Below the pieces are notes generated by a model. The model did no database searches, was not told the DNA's origin, and saw only the letters and a list, made by a program, of their open reading frames with translations. Of a stretch of 64,000 nucleotides of DNA, positions 35,319 through 45,278 are shown piece after piece (positions within the stretch are counted from its first letter, which is position 1; every line of letters begins with the position of its first letter). Origin of the DNA: JABMQB01 sp963678235. Lineage in GTDB: Bacteria > Bacteroidota > Bacteroidia > Bacteroidales > Prolixibacteraceae. The stretch spans positions 3,410,001 through 3,474,000 of the forward strand of contig OY782766.1 in NCBI GenBank assembly GCA_963678235.1, given 5' to 3'. Both the position numbers and the translations under genes were made by a program.

Positions 35319-36365
35319 TCTGCTTACGTTTTTCCTTTTGCTATAATAGTTCTTTACAAAACCTTCAGCTTCATGCTTCCCAAGCACTTTAGTTTGCCAT
35401 ACCGCTTTTATCAGTCCAAAACCATAAGCAAATACCTGAATATTTAAAGTGATCGGAGACAACAATGCGGCTTTAAGGTTTTTATATTCTATGAGTGACT
35501 CAATAATTGCTGCCATCATAATTAATGCATAAAGAATACCTACTATTTTTAGCAATACCAAACCGAAATATGGAGCTAGTAAAAAGGTAATAACAACCCC
35601 TAATAAACCAAGAATAACCATCATTGGTAAAAAATGTACCGGTTTTAAAAGCTCGGGATGGTTTTTGCCTAAATTAATCCTGGCCACCCCCCAATTGAAA
35701 ATTTGCCTGTAAAACTTTGACAAGCTTGTCCTTCTTTTATGATACACATAGGCATCGTGAATTAAACCAACTTTAAATCCGGCATCGTAAATTCGTTGCG
35801 AAAAGTCCATATCCTGACCGTGGCGTAATTTATTCATACCCCCAATTTGTTCAAATACTTTTCGATGTACGCCCATATTAAAACTTCGGGGATAAAAACG
35901 CCCAACACCATTTTTTTTGCCACGTGTTCCTGCGGTACCAAGAAAAGAGGTCATCGAATAGTTTATTGCTTTTAATAGCGGGCTAAACGATTCATGCCAG
36001 GTGTCAGGTCCTCCAAATACTTCGTGTCTATTCAACGATAAATTGTCGTCGATGGTTTTTAGCCAATGAGGTGGGAACATACAATCAGAATCCACATAAA
36101 TAAAATACTCGCCCAGGGCATTTCTCATTCCGTTATTTCGCGCTTCGCCGGGCCCCATATTTTGCTGAAAAATGGTTCTGGTTTGCAATCCTGATTCTGA
36201 ACGATAATTCTTCATAAATCCTTCAAAACCATCTGTTGAGCCATCGTCTACAAAAAGAATTTCGAATAATTCTCTGTCAAAATCCATTTTTTCTGCACTC
36301 TCAAGTAATTCTTTAACTTCATCAGTGCGATTGTAAACTGCAACAATTACAGTATATTTTATCAT
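35316..36365 (-). CDS. Glycosyltransferase family 2 with C-terminal membrane helices
   Basis: 349 residues. YTVIVAVYNRTDEVKELL, LFVDDGSTDGF, GPGEARNNGM and FIYVDSDCMFP show the GT-A core; RHGQDMDFSQRIYDAG is the base region with QDMDF in place of Q/RxxRW. Two or three hydrophobic helices span about 235-290. This layout is typical of processive or membrane-anchored GT2 enzymes, but chain length control cannot be seen. It is downstream of the YfhO genes. Confidence 0.88.
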   Translation of the reverse strand: MIKYTVIVAVYNRTDEVKELLESAEKMDFDRELFEILFVDDGSTDGFEGFMKNYRSESGLQTRTIFQQNMGPGEARNNGMRNALGEYFIYVDSDCMFPPHWLKTIDDNLSLNRHEVFGGPDTWHESFSPLLKAINYSMTSFLGTAGTRGKKNGVGRFYPRSFNMGVHRKVFEQIGGMNKLRHGQDMDFSQRIYDAGFKVGLIHDAYVYHKRRTSLSKFYRQIFNWGVARINLGKNHPELLKPVHFLPMMVILGLLGVVITFLLAPYFGLVLLKIVGILYALIMMAAIIESLIEYKNLKAALLSPITLNIQVFAYGFGLIKAVWQTKVLGKHEAEGFVKNYYSKRKNVSR

Positions 36366-36394
36366 CAGTTCTTCTGCGTTATTGTACTAATTGT

Positions 36395-38989
36395 TTACTG
36401 GCTATTTGCATTATCCAGTTTTAACTCATTCGGTTTTTTTATTTCCCGATATACCTGATAAGCTACCAACGAAACTACAATTAATAGGATTAAATAATAA
36501 AACATCAGGGATATTTTATTTGCATTGGTATAATATCCAGGACTAAATATAAACTCAACCTTATGTTCTCCTTGTGGTATATTCATTGCCCTTAATGTAT
36601 AATTCACCTCGAAATAATCTGCAGGTTCACCATCCACCAACACTGTCCAGTCCGGGTAATATATTTCAGAAAACACTGCAATACGATTGCCACTTGTTGA
36701 GGTCTTATAAGTTATATGATCGGCTTCAACAGACTCTAATCGTATAATATCTGTTGAATCGGCAGGTTCAAAAGAACCAACATCTTGTTTAAATTTATCG
36801 TTAACTACGATTTGCTTAGCAGCATTGAACGAATCAAGCATCACAATTTCCTCATCGGGGCTATCAGCCCAAAGGATGGTATCGACAAACCACGCCGGAC
36901 CAAACACTTCATGGTTAACCTGTAAACCCTCGCTGGTAATCATATATTTAGCATTAAGCATATTCAATACCTGTGCATTTTTTTTCATTATATGATTCTC
37001 AATCAGGTCTTGGTACCTTCTCAATTTTGCGGCACTATAACCTCCAATCGAATTATGTGAGCCCGATGTAACATTCTCCTGAAAAGATGTTGTTGTGAGA
37101 TTATATACCCGGTAATATGCGTATTTATTGATAATATATTTTTGAATCTCTTCTTTTTCAATTTCACTTGAAGGGCTATATTTTTCGTATGCATTTTTTA
37201 TAAGCTCAAGCAATTCAGGATGCTCACTAATTTCAAGGGCATAAATTTGCTTATCAATATTCGACAAGCGATATTCTTCTTCAATCAGGTTTTTATTGGT
37301 AAAACTATCTTTGCTAACATATCTTGAACTAATACTCCAAACATCAACAATGGCTAACAATCCAATTACAGCAATAAAAGCGTATTTGTTAATTTTCTTA
37401 TTTTTAAATAAGATGATGGTAAAAAGGGTTCCTGCCGAAAATAGCAATGCTCGAATAAAATCAGTCCGGAATACATGTAGCCTTAATTCTTCAAGAGACT
37501 TCATGATGGAATCAATTTGTGCTCCGGCACCCTGTGCACGATACATGGCAAACATTTCCAGCTCCTGATCGCTAAAATAGGTATTAAACAAGTTAGGAAA
37601 AACAATATTCAACAATAAAAAAAGCATAAATCCACCACCAGCTACGATATAAACAGGAACATGTTTCTTTCTAATTTTTAATTTGGATTCCAACTCTAAT
37701 ATGCCAGGCTTTTGAATAATCTGAGAAGCGGTATAAAATGCAAAGAAACTAATAAAGATTACCCCCACTGCCATAACTGAAACCGGTGTTCTAAACTTAT
37801 TGTACAAGGGTATATAATCAATAAAGAAATTGGAAACCATTGGTAAATGCCTCCCCATCGATAATAAAATAAATAAAACAACGGAAATAAGCACCCCGTT
37901 TTTTAAGGATCCCTTAATCGTAAACAAGCCTAAAACAAATAGGAAAATAATCACAGGACCTGCCGAATTCGGACCTCCACTCCCCGGTTGGTTTCCCCAA
38001 TACTGGTTCATATAACCAACTGTGTTTCTTAAATCGGGTTCAATTCTTTTATATAATTCCCTGTCATCTTTTATAACAGAACTGGCACCTCCTTTTACCC
38101 TTGGAGCAAACAGCATCATTGCTTCTGCCTTACCACTGCTCCAAAGGTTAATATAATCCCGATCCAATCCTGATTTGGTTTTAATGCCTTCCTTCCCAAT
38201 TGTTAACTCACTCTTCCCTCTAATGGATTGCTTATTATAACGATATAAATTAGTGAGTTTAGAATAATTTGGGGCAACAGCAAGCATTGCAGCAAGCAAA
38301 ATAACAAGTGTCGATTTCCCGAATTGTACAATTTTTTTCTTTTTGATATGTTGATACAGTTCAACAAATCCGATACAGATCATCCCCAAAAGAAGGTAAT
38401 AACTCATTTGAATATGGTCATGTGCAATTTGTTGTGCCAGAAAAAATGCAATCAAGGTAAAACCTGCTAAATACTTTCCTCGATAAGTAAGCAGAAATCC
38501 GGCAAGGGTTGGTGCCACAAAGGCAAGGGTCCGCACCTTTTTAAAATGCCCTGCGTTGATAATAATTACATTATATGAAGTAAGCCCAAAAGCTACAGAA
38601 CCAACCAATGCCAACCAGGGACTTACCCCAAAAGCAATTAGTAAGATGTACAAACTAAACATATACCAGGCTAAATATGACACCTCACTGGGAATTCCAA
38701 TTTTTTCAGGGTACGCATAAATCCTTTTTAACAAATCAGAACTTTTATACCTACCACCTATAAAATCCGGCATTCCGCAAAATCTGGCATTTGACCACAA
38801 TGTTTCTTGATCCTCATATTTTTTATTGTGCACACGATCTCTTGAACCTCCAATACTTTTAACTACATCATGCCTTTGTAATGTTTTCCCTTCCCAGGCA
38901 GGAGAAAAATAGATGGAAGATACCAACACCATGATTACAATTGCAATAAGGTGTGGAAATGTTTTCTTAAAAAGTAGTTTGTATTTCAT
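36395..38989 (-). CDS. YfhO-family membrane protein (GT-C-like), copy 1
   Basis: 864 residues, about 12-14 hydrophobic segments then an extracytoplasmic C-terminal domain of roughly 250 residues and a last helix. First-loop sequence QRHDVVKSIGGSRD fits the acidic site of GT-C enzymes. GGYSAAKLRRYQDLIE in the soluble part and SEIYYPDWTVLVDG near the end are YfhO landmarks. Firmicute YfhO proteins are needed to glycosylate teichoic acids, so transfer of a sugar from a lipid carrier outside the membrane is plausible here. It is a tandem paralogue of the next gene, about 65-70 per cent identical by eye. Confidence 0.82.
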   Translation of the reverse strand: MKYKLLFKKTFPHLIAIVIMVLVSSIYFSPAWEGKTLQRHDVVKSIGGSRDRVHNKKYEDQETLWSNARFCGMPDFIGGRYKSSDLLKRIYAYPEKIGIPSEVSYLAWYMFSLYILLIAFGVSPWLALVGSVAFGLTSYNVIIINAGHFKKVRTLAFVAPTLAGFLLTYRGKYLAGFTLIAFFLAQQIAHDHIQMSYYLLLGMICIGFVELYQHIKKKKIVQFGKSTLVILLAAMLAVAPNYSKLTNLYRYNKQSIRGKSELTIGKEGIKTKSGLDRDYINLWSSGKAEAMMLFAPRVKGGASSVIKDDRELYKRIEPDLRNTVGYMNQYWGNQPGSGGPNSAGPVIIFLFVLGLFTIKGSLKNGVLISVVLFILLSMGRHLPMVSNFFIDYIPLYNKFRTPVSVMAVGVIFISFFAFYTASQIIQKPGILELESKLKIRKKHVPVYIVAGGGFMLFLLLNIVFPNLFNTYFSDQELEMFAMYRAQGAGAQIDSIMKSLEELRLHVFRTDFIRALLFSAGTLFTIILFKNKKINKYAFIAVIGLLAIVDVWSISSRYVSKDSFTNKNLIEEEYRLSNIDKQIYALEISEHPELLELIKNAYEKYSPSSEIEKEEIQKYIINKYAYYRVYNLTTTSFQENVTSGSHNSIGGYSAAKLRRYQDLIENHIMKKNAQVLNMLNAKYMITSEGLQVNHEVFGPAWFVDTILWADSPDEEIVMLDSFNAAKQIVVNDKFKQDVGSFEPADSTDIIRLESVEADHITYKTSTSGNRIAVFSEIYYPDWTVLVDGEPADYFEVNYTLRAMNIPQGEHKVEFIFSPGYYTNANKISLMFYYLILLIVVSLVAYQVYREIKKPNELKLDNANSQ

Positions 38990-39228
38990 TGGGTTATTTG
39001 TCTTTTTTATAAAAAGTTATTTGATTGGCCTATTGACTTACTTATTTTTTGAGATACAAATTTAGCATATATTTTTTACCGGAAACATAGTTTATTTGAT
39101 AAGCAAAATCTTTGTTGAATTCATCATTTATTATATAGATAAACATAGGGAGCATATGCTCGTGACACATCAGCATATTAAGCTGTATATCAAACCATTA
39201 ATGTGATCTAATTGAGGCTTAAGGAAAA

Positions 39229-41802
39229 TCAATCTGTCATTTTATCAGCTTTAATCGATTTAAATATATGAAAACCCAGCACTGATATTACCAATAAAAT
39301 TAGGATATAATAAAATACCAAAGAAAGGGCATTGGTGTTTGTCAAGTAATCGGGACGAAAAATAAACTCAACTTTATGTTCTCCTTTAGGAATTACCATT
39401 GCCCGAAGTACGTAATTTGCTTCAAAATATTCAGATGGTTTACCATCGATTAAAACAGTCCAATCAGGATAATAAATTTCAGAAAATACAACAAGCCGAT
39501 CTCCTTCAGTTGAAGTTTTATATACCAAATGATCAGGATCTCCTGCCCTTAGCCTAATTTTGTCTCTTTTAGATGATGTCTCGAAAGAACGTATTTTATC
39601 TCTAAATTTATCGTTTACTATTATTTGCTTCTTTACTTTAACAGAATCTAACAATTTAATTTCTTCATCAGGACTTGATGCCCACACGATTTCGTTAACA
39701 AACCATGCAGGTCCCATTGCTCCACGGTTTATTCTTAATCCATTTTTTGTAACAATATACCTTGCATTTAACATATCCAATACCGCCTTTTCCCCTTTAG
39801 CAATATGATGTTCTATCAGGTCCTGGTATCGTCGTAATTTTGCAGCACTATACCCACCAATCGAATTATGTGATCCGGATGTAACATTTTCCTGAAACGG
39901 CATCATGGTCAAATTATAAACCCGATAAAAGGTATACTTGTTAATTATGTATTTTTCAATATCTTCTTTCTCTGCATCCGTTTTTGGCTGAAATTTATTA
40001 TATGCATCTTCAATAAGCTGTTTCAATCTAGGATTGCGCTTAACCTCGTACGCATAAATTTGTTTATCAATATCTGTCAAACGATATTCCTCTTCTACTA
40101 AATTTTTATCTGTGAAATCATCTTTGTCTACATATCTTAAACTTATACTCCATACTTCTGAAATAGACAGTATTCCAATCAATGCAATCAAGAAATACTT
40201 ATTAATCTTTTCTTTTTTGTATAAAATAATGGTAAATAAGGTTCCGGCAGAAAATAAAAGAGCACGTAAAAACTCCATCCTGAAAACCCTAATGCGCAAT
40301 CCCTCCAAAACACTCATGATGGTTTCTACACGTTCAACTGATCCTTCTGCACGATATTTGGCAAATAACTCAATCTCTTTATCGCTAATATAGGTGTTAA
40401 ATAAAGTTGGAAATGCGATATTCAACAATAGGAATGCAATAAAGCCCATTCCGGCTACCAAATACAATGGAAGGGAATTCTTTCCTATTTTTAACCTGGA
40501 TTTCAATTGCAGGATTTCAGGTTCGCTAATAATTTTGGATATGGTATAAAATGCAAAAAAGCATATAAAAATGACCCCAACAGCCAGAATCGAAACAGGT
40601 ACCCTGAATTTATTATATAAGGGCATATAATCGATAAACAAATTCGATAGCATTGGGAAATGCCTTCCCATTGATAGAAGGATAAATAATATTACAGAAA
40701 TAACAATTCCTTTTTTTAACGGACCTTTAACGATAAATGCCCCAAGAATAAAAAGAAACACAATAACAGCTCCAGCCGAATTAGGACCGCCTGTAGAAGG
40801 TTGATTGCCCCAGTATTGATTTCTTCCCTCCAAAGCCTTTCTAAACCTGGGTTCGATGTCCATTAATAACTCTCTATCGTCTTTTATTGGTGCACTCTTA
40901 CCTCCTTTAACATTAGGGGCAAAAAGCATCATTGTTTCTGCCCTGCTACTGCTCCATTGATTGATATAATCACGATCAAGGCCCGATTTTGTTTTATTTT
41001 TTTCTTTACCTACTGTCAGCTCATTTTTCCCCCTAATCGACTGGTTATTATATTTGTACAATCCCGTCAGTTTGGGATAATTCGGCGCAATCGCTAATAA
41101 AGCAGCAACGAGGATTACCAATGTTGACCGCCCAAATTTCTTTAATTGTTTTTCCTTTACATGATAATACAGTTCAACAAAACCAATACAAATCAATCCG
41201 AGAAACAGATAATAACTCATCTGAATATGATCATGTGCAATTTGCTGGGCCAGGAAAAATGCAATAAGGGTAAATCCTGCGATATATTTCTCCCGATACG
41301 ATAAAAGAAAACCGGCAAGAACCGGTGCAATAAATGCAAGTGTTCTTACTTTTTTAAAGTGCCCCGCATTCAATATTATTAGATTATAAGAGGTTAACCC
41401 GAACGAAACAGAACCAATTAGGGCCAACCAAGGATTTACACCTAAAGCGATAAGTAATATATATAAACTTAACATGTACCAAGCAAGAGATGCAACTTCC
41501 ATCGGAATCCCAATTTTCCGGGGGAAATTATAGATATTTTTTAATAATCTAGTGCTTTTGCTTGTTACGCCCATAGTACTGGGCATACCACAAAATTTTG
41601 CGTCAGACCACAGTATATCTTTTCCTTCGTATTTCTTAGCATGTTTTTTATCCCTGTTCCCTCCATATCCTTTAACAATATCATCTCTTTGAAGTGTTTT
41701 TCCTTGCCAGGCCGGAGAAAAATAGATTGACGATACAATTAGCATAACAACGATCGCAATAATATGGGGTATTATACTTTTCAATATAGGCTTGAAATTC
41801 AT
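39229..41802 (-). CDS. YfhO-family membrane protein (GT-C-like), copy 2
   Basis: 857 residues, collinear with copy 1 from end to end, including QRDDIVKGYGGNRD in the first loop, GGYSAAKLRRYQDLIE and SEIYYPDWTVLIDG. The 239-bp space between the copies contains no gene, so this is an unmixed tandem duplication that has diverged. The extracytoplasmic domains differ more than the membrane half, so the two may use different acceptors. On the minus strand a CAAAACTA at 41837-41844 reads TAGTTTTG, a possible -7 box about 35 bases upstream. Confidence 0.82.
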   Translation of the reverse strand: MNFKPILKSIIPHIIAIVVMLIVSSIYFSPAWQGKTLQRDDIVKGYGGNRDKKHAKKYEGKDILWSDAKFCGMPSTMGVTSKSTRLLKNIYNFPRKIGIPMEVASLAWYMLSLYILLIALGVNPWLALIGSVSFGLTSYNLIILNAGHFKKVRTLAFIAPVLAGFLLSYREKYIAGFTLIAFFLAQQIAHDHIQMSYYLFLGLICIGFVELYYHVKEKQLKKFGRSTLVILVAALLAIAPNYPKLTGLYKYNNQSIRGKNELTVGKEKNKTKSGLDRDYINQWSSSRAETMMLFAPNVKGGKSAPIKDDRELLMDIEPRFRKALEGRNQYWGNQPSTGGPNSAGAVIVFLFILGAFIVKGPLKKGIVISVILFILLSMGRHFPMLSNLFIDYMPLYNKFRVPVSILAVGVIFICFFAFYTISKIISEPEILQLKSRLKIGKNSLPLYLVAGMGFIAFLLLNIAFPTLFNTYISDKEIELFAKYRAEGSVERVETIMSVLEGLRIRVFRMEFLRALLFSAGTLFTIILYKKEKINKYFLIALIGILSISEVWSISLRYVDKDDFTDKNLVEEEYRLTDIDKQIYAYEVKRNPRLKQLIEDAYNKFQPKTDAEKEDIEKYIINKYTFYRVYNLTMMPFQENVTSGSHNSIGGYSAAKLRRYQDLIEHHIAKGEKAVLDMLNARYIVTKNGLRINRGAMGPAWFVNEIVWASSPDEEIKLLDSVKVKKQIIVNDKFRDKIRSFETSSKRDKIRLRAGDPDHLVYKTSTEGDRLVVFSEIYYPDWTVLIDGKPSEYFEANYVLRAMVIPKGEHKVEFIFRPDYLTNTNALSLVFYYILILLVISVLGFHIFKSIKADKMTD

Positions 41803-41973
41803 AATATAATGCTTTGAACGATTGGCTTATACCTATCAAAACTATTTGAATTATTTGACAAATAAAAACATTATGTGCCTTTTATCCGAGTTAAAAGAAG
41901 AGGTATAACTTTAATAAATTTAAACATACCATAAAAAAAGTTCTTTTTGCTAAAGTAGCATACATTAAAGAAC

Positions 41974-43458
41974 CTAATTGTCAATTTGGTTCATGTCAAT
42001 TAGATATGCTGCACTCCCTACTGTCTCAAATCTCTGAAGAATAATCCCATTTTGCTTTAAAAATTTAAGCATATCTTTATAGTCAGAATATCCCGAAACC
42101 CTGTTTATATGCGAGAATAAGAACCAGGTTTCCCCTTTTAATAACTTTGCTTCCAATTTACTTTCTGAATGAAATATTCGATCTTCGTGACACCAAACTT
42201 TTACATTTTCAAAATTTACTATTCCCCTTTTTTTGTAGTATTGAAAAGCCAATACCGCATGACCATAAACATATATTTGTTGACCAGGCACAATGTTTGA
42301 TTCCACATATTCAATACTTTCCTTTATTTCTTCTTTTTTTATAGGAAAATATGCCGTATTTGCAGCAATTATATTTCCCAACAATAATCCTATTACCCAA
42401 AAAGAAAGTCTTTTATTAACTTTTAATGCAAGTTCATAAAGAAAATAAATACCAAATGCCATTAGAATAATTACCATCGGAGAATAATATAAAAGCAACC
42501 GACCATGAAAAGGGTATAAGTGTAAAGCTGAAATACCCAAATGCAATAGGATAGGAATTAGGGTATAAAATAAAATTATCCAAAATTTATTTTTTGCTAC
42601 ATATAAAAATCCCAAAATTAAAATACATGAATTAATTCCAAGTAGAGCATACAAAATCCAATTTGTCTTTAAATTAAGTAATATTAGATTTTTAAAGAAT
42701 AGTATTAATTCATTTGGAAGCCACAACCATGTATCTAATTTTCCAAAATCTGTTGGCATAAATGCAAAATCCCAATACTTATTCATGAAATCCTTTGTTG
42801 GGTGATTATGAATGAATAAGGCATAATAGAGTCCGAAAAATAATAGCCAAATAAAACAAACACCTATTACTTTTCGAAGGGTTTTCCGATGATGAGTATT
42901 TTGAAAGGTCAAAAATAAGCCTATCGAAAACAATATCAGCACAATTACATTTGAGAAAAAAATAGAAGCACTACCTAATATTAACAAAAGAAGATATTTA
43001 TTCCTCCTATTTGAAATTGCTAACGAAAGCAACAGAACTGTAAAAAAAGCATCTACAGTGTATTGTTTTACTTCAGAGGAATATCTTATTAATAATGGAG
43101 CAATAGAGTATAGTATTAAAGTCAGAATAACAACTATTTTATTTTTAGATGCTTGTTCTACAAATAGCTTAAGAAAAGGAAACGTTAAAATAGACATAAT
43201 GAGAGGAAAAGCCCGGAGTGCCATTTCACTGTTCCCAAAAACGCTTACAAAAAACCTAAGAAAACAAAGGAAAAAAACAGGCGCTACCTGATTGTTAGCC
43301 AACGGCTTAAAAACCGAAACGTTATGATCAATAACGGAAACGGCAAGGGAAACCTCGCTTAACATCAAGCTCCTATTGAAGAAAAATTGAATGAGCCTGA
43401 TAGCAATCCCAATTATTATTATTGCCCATACAATAATTTTGTAATTGGATTTATTCAT
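41974..43458 (-). CDS. GT39/ArnT-like membrane glycosyltransferase
   Basis: 494 residues with about 10-12 hydrophobic helices and a C-terminal soluble segment. The N-terminal loop after helix 1 (FFNRSLMLSEVSLAVSVIDH) carries the acidic residue expected at the active site of PMT/ArnT-type GT-C enzymes, and GNSEMALRAFPLIMSILTFPFL is the family's second motif. It would transfer a sugar from polyprenyl phosphate on the periplasmic side. First gene of the minus-strand run that continues through the two YfhO genes. Confidence 0.8.
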   Translation of the reverse strand: MNKSNYKIIVWAIIIIGIAIRLIQFFFNRSLMLSEVSLAVSVIDHNVSVFKPLANNQVAPVFFLCFLRFFVSVFGNSEMALRAFPLIMSILTFPFLKLFVEQASKNKIVVILTLILYSIAPLLIRYSSEVKQYTVDAFFTVLLLSLAISNRRNKYLLLLILGSASIFFSNVIVLILFSIGLFLTFQNTHHRKTLRKVIGVCFIWLLFFGLYYALFIHNHPTKDFMNKYWDFAFMPTDFGKLDTWLWLPNELILFFKNLILLNLKTNWILYALLGINSCILILGFLYVAKNKFWIILFYTLIPILLHLGISALHLYPFHGRLLLYYSPMVIILMAFGIYFLYELALKVNKRLSFWVIGLLLGNIIAANTAYFPIKKEEIKESIEYVESNIVPGQQIYVYGHAVLAFQYYKKRGIVNFENVKVWCHEDRIFHSESKLEAKLLKGETWFLFSHINRVSGYSDYKDMLKFLKQNGIILQRFETVGSAAYLIDMNQIDN

Positions 43459-43522
43459 CGCTAAAATAGTTGATCTTTAAATAAACTAAAAATAGCTTTT
43501 ATTATTGGATCAAAACAGAAAA

Positions 43523-43549
43523 AAAGGCGCAAATTATGATTGCGCCTTT
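43523..43549 (-). terminator. Intrinsic terminator of glyS
   Basis: A perfect 10-bp stem (AAAGGCGCAA at 43523-43532 with TTGCGCCTTT at 43540-43549, seven-base loop) followed on the minus strand by a T-run. It lies 26 bases past the glyS stop. Confidence 0.85.
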
Positions 43550-43574
43550 AGTATTTAAACTTTATCGTTTCGTT

Positions 43575-45116
43575 TTATAACATCAGGCTTTTTAAACTTA
43601 CTTCTCCTGCTATAATATTCTGTAGTTCTGTTATTGAAACCCTTTCTTGTTTCATGCTGTCCCTATAGCGAAGTGTTACTGTTTTGTCTTCGGTTGTTTG
43701 ATGATCGACAGTAACACAGAATGGCGTACCAATTGCATCCTGACGCCTGTAACGTTTACCTATCGAATCTTTCTCGTCGTACTGGCAATTGAAATCAAAT
43801 TTTAAAGCGTCAATAATTTCCCTTGCAATTTCCGGCAATCCGTCTTTTTTCACCAATGGCATTACTGCTAACTTCACAGGTGCAAGTGGTGCGGGAAGTT
43901 TAAGCACAACCCTTGTATCAACCTTTCCATTATTTTCAACTTCTTCTTCACAATACGATGCCGACATAACCTGCAAGAACATTCGATCTACCCCAATAGA
44001 TGTTTCAACAACAAATGGCACATACGACTTATTTAATTCCGGATCGAAATACTGGATTTTTTTGCCTGAATATTGCTGATGTTGCGACAGATCGAAATCG
44101 GTACGTGAATGTATGCCTTCCACTTCTTTAAAACCAAAGGGGAATTTGTATTCAACATCAACGGCAGCATTGGCGTAATGTGCTAATTTTTCATGTTCGT
44201 GGAAACGATAATTTTCATCGCCAAAACCAAGAGCCCGATGCCACTTCATCCTGGTTTCTTTCCATTTTTCAAACCAATCAAGTTCGGTGCCCGGTTTCAC
44301 AAAAAACTGCATTTCCATTTGTTCAAATTCACGCATCCTGAAAATAAACTGTCGGGCAACAATCTCGTTCCTGAAAGCTTTCCCAATCTGAGCAATACCG
44401 AAAGGAAGTTTCATTCGCCCTGTTTTTTGCACATTCAGATAATTTACGAATATTCCCTGGGCAGTTTCCGGCCTGAGATAGATTTTGCTTGCACCCTCGG
44501 CTGTCGAACCCATTTCGGTTGAAAACATCAGGTTAAACTGGCGAACATCCGTCCAGTTTTTAGAACCTGATATTGGACAAACAACACCCTGGTCAATAAT
44601 AATTTGTTTAAGTTCTTCTAAATTATTGTCGTTCAGAGCATCTGAAAATCTTTTGTGCAATGCATTCCATTTTTCCTGGTTTGCCAAAACCCTTGGGTTA
44701 GTTTCCCTAAACTGGACCTCGTCAAAAGCATCCCCGAAACGCTTTTTTGCCTTCTCCACTTCTTTATCCATTTTGGCTTCAATCTTAGCCAGGGCTTCTT
44801 CAATCAAAACATCTGCACGGTATCTTTTTTTCGAATCTTTATTATCAATTAAGGGATCGTTAAATGCATCTACATGGCCCGAAGCTTTCCAAATTGTTGG
44901 ATGCATAAATATAGCCGAATCAATACCAACCACATTTTCATGCAATAGAACCATGCTATCCCACCAATATTTTTTTATGTTGTTTTTAAGCTCCACGCCA
45001 TTTTGCCCATAGTCGTAAACAGCTCCCAATCCGTCATAAATTTCACTGGATTGAAAAACATACCCATACTCTTTACTGTGTGCAATTAACTTTTTGAAGA
45101 TATCTTCTTGTGCCAT
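43575..45116 (-). CDS. glyS: Glycine--tRNA ligase, homodimeric type
   Basis: 513 residues, the usual length for the class II alpha2 glycyl-tRNA synthetase. Motif 1 region starts DGLGAVYDYGQNGVELKNNI, motif 2 is FRNEIVARQFIFRMREFEQME, and the glycine-specific GSTAEGASKIYLRPETAQG and SIGVDRMF near motif 3 are present. The C-terminal anticodon-binding domain (APVKLAVMPLVKKDG) is complete. A housekeeping gene between the polysaccharide run and the divergent asnB array; a strong terminator follows. Confidence 0.96.
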   Translation of the reverse strand: MAQEDIFKKLIAHSKEYGYVFQSSEIYDGLGAVYDYGQNGVELKNNIKKYWWDSMVLLHENVVGIDSAIFMHPTIWKASGHVDAFNDPLIDNKDSKKRYRADVLIEEALAKIEAKMDKEVEKAKKRFGDAFDEVQFRETNPRVLANQEKWNALHKRFSDALNDNNLEELKQIIIDQGVVCPISGSKNWTDVRQFNLMFSTEMGSTAEGASKIYLRPETAQGIFVNYLNVQKTGRMKLPFGIAQIGKAFRNEIVARQFIFRMREFEQMEMQFFVKPGTELDWFEKWKETRMKWHRALGFGDENYRFHEHEKLAHYANAAVDVEYKFPFGFKEVEGIHSRTDFDLSQHQQYSGKKIQYFDPELNKSYVPFVVETSIGVDRMFLQVMSASYCEEEVENNGKVDTRVVLKLPAPLAPVKLAVMPLVKKDGLPEIAREIIDALKFDFNCQYDEKDSIGKRYRRQDAIGTPFCVTVDHQTTEDKTVTLRYRDSMKQERVSITELQNIIAGEVSLKSLML

Positions 45117-45144
45117 AGTTCTTTATTTTTTCAGAATTGAACGA

Positions 45145-45152
45145 CAAAAATA
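45145..45152 (-). promoter_or_regulatory. Candidate -7 element of glyS
   Basis: Minus-strand TATTTTTG fits TAnnTTTG and lies 28 bases upstream of the glyS ATG. The -33 position holds only a partial match. Confidence 0.4.
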
Positions 45153-45278
45153 AGATATAATTGATTGTGGCGAAAAAAAAACGGCTTTTTTAAATAAAAT
45201 ACAAACTTTATAGACTAGCAAAAATAGCGGCATAAGCAATAATTGGTAAATTGTACTCATTATAAAGACTCCATTTTT

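Noticed and set aside
35124..35447. ORF of 107 codons on the plus strand
   Set aside because: It is built from the hairpin repeats and the antisense end of the GT2 gene; the translation is itself a repeat of the same words.
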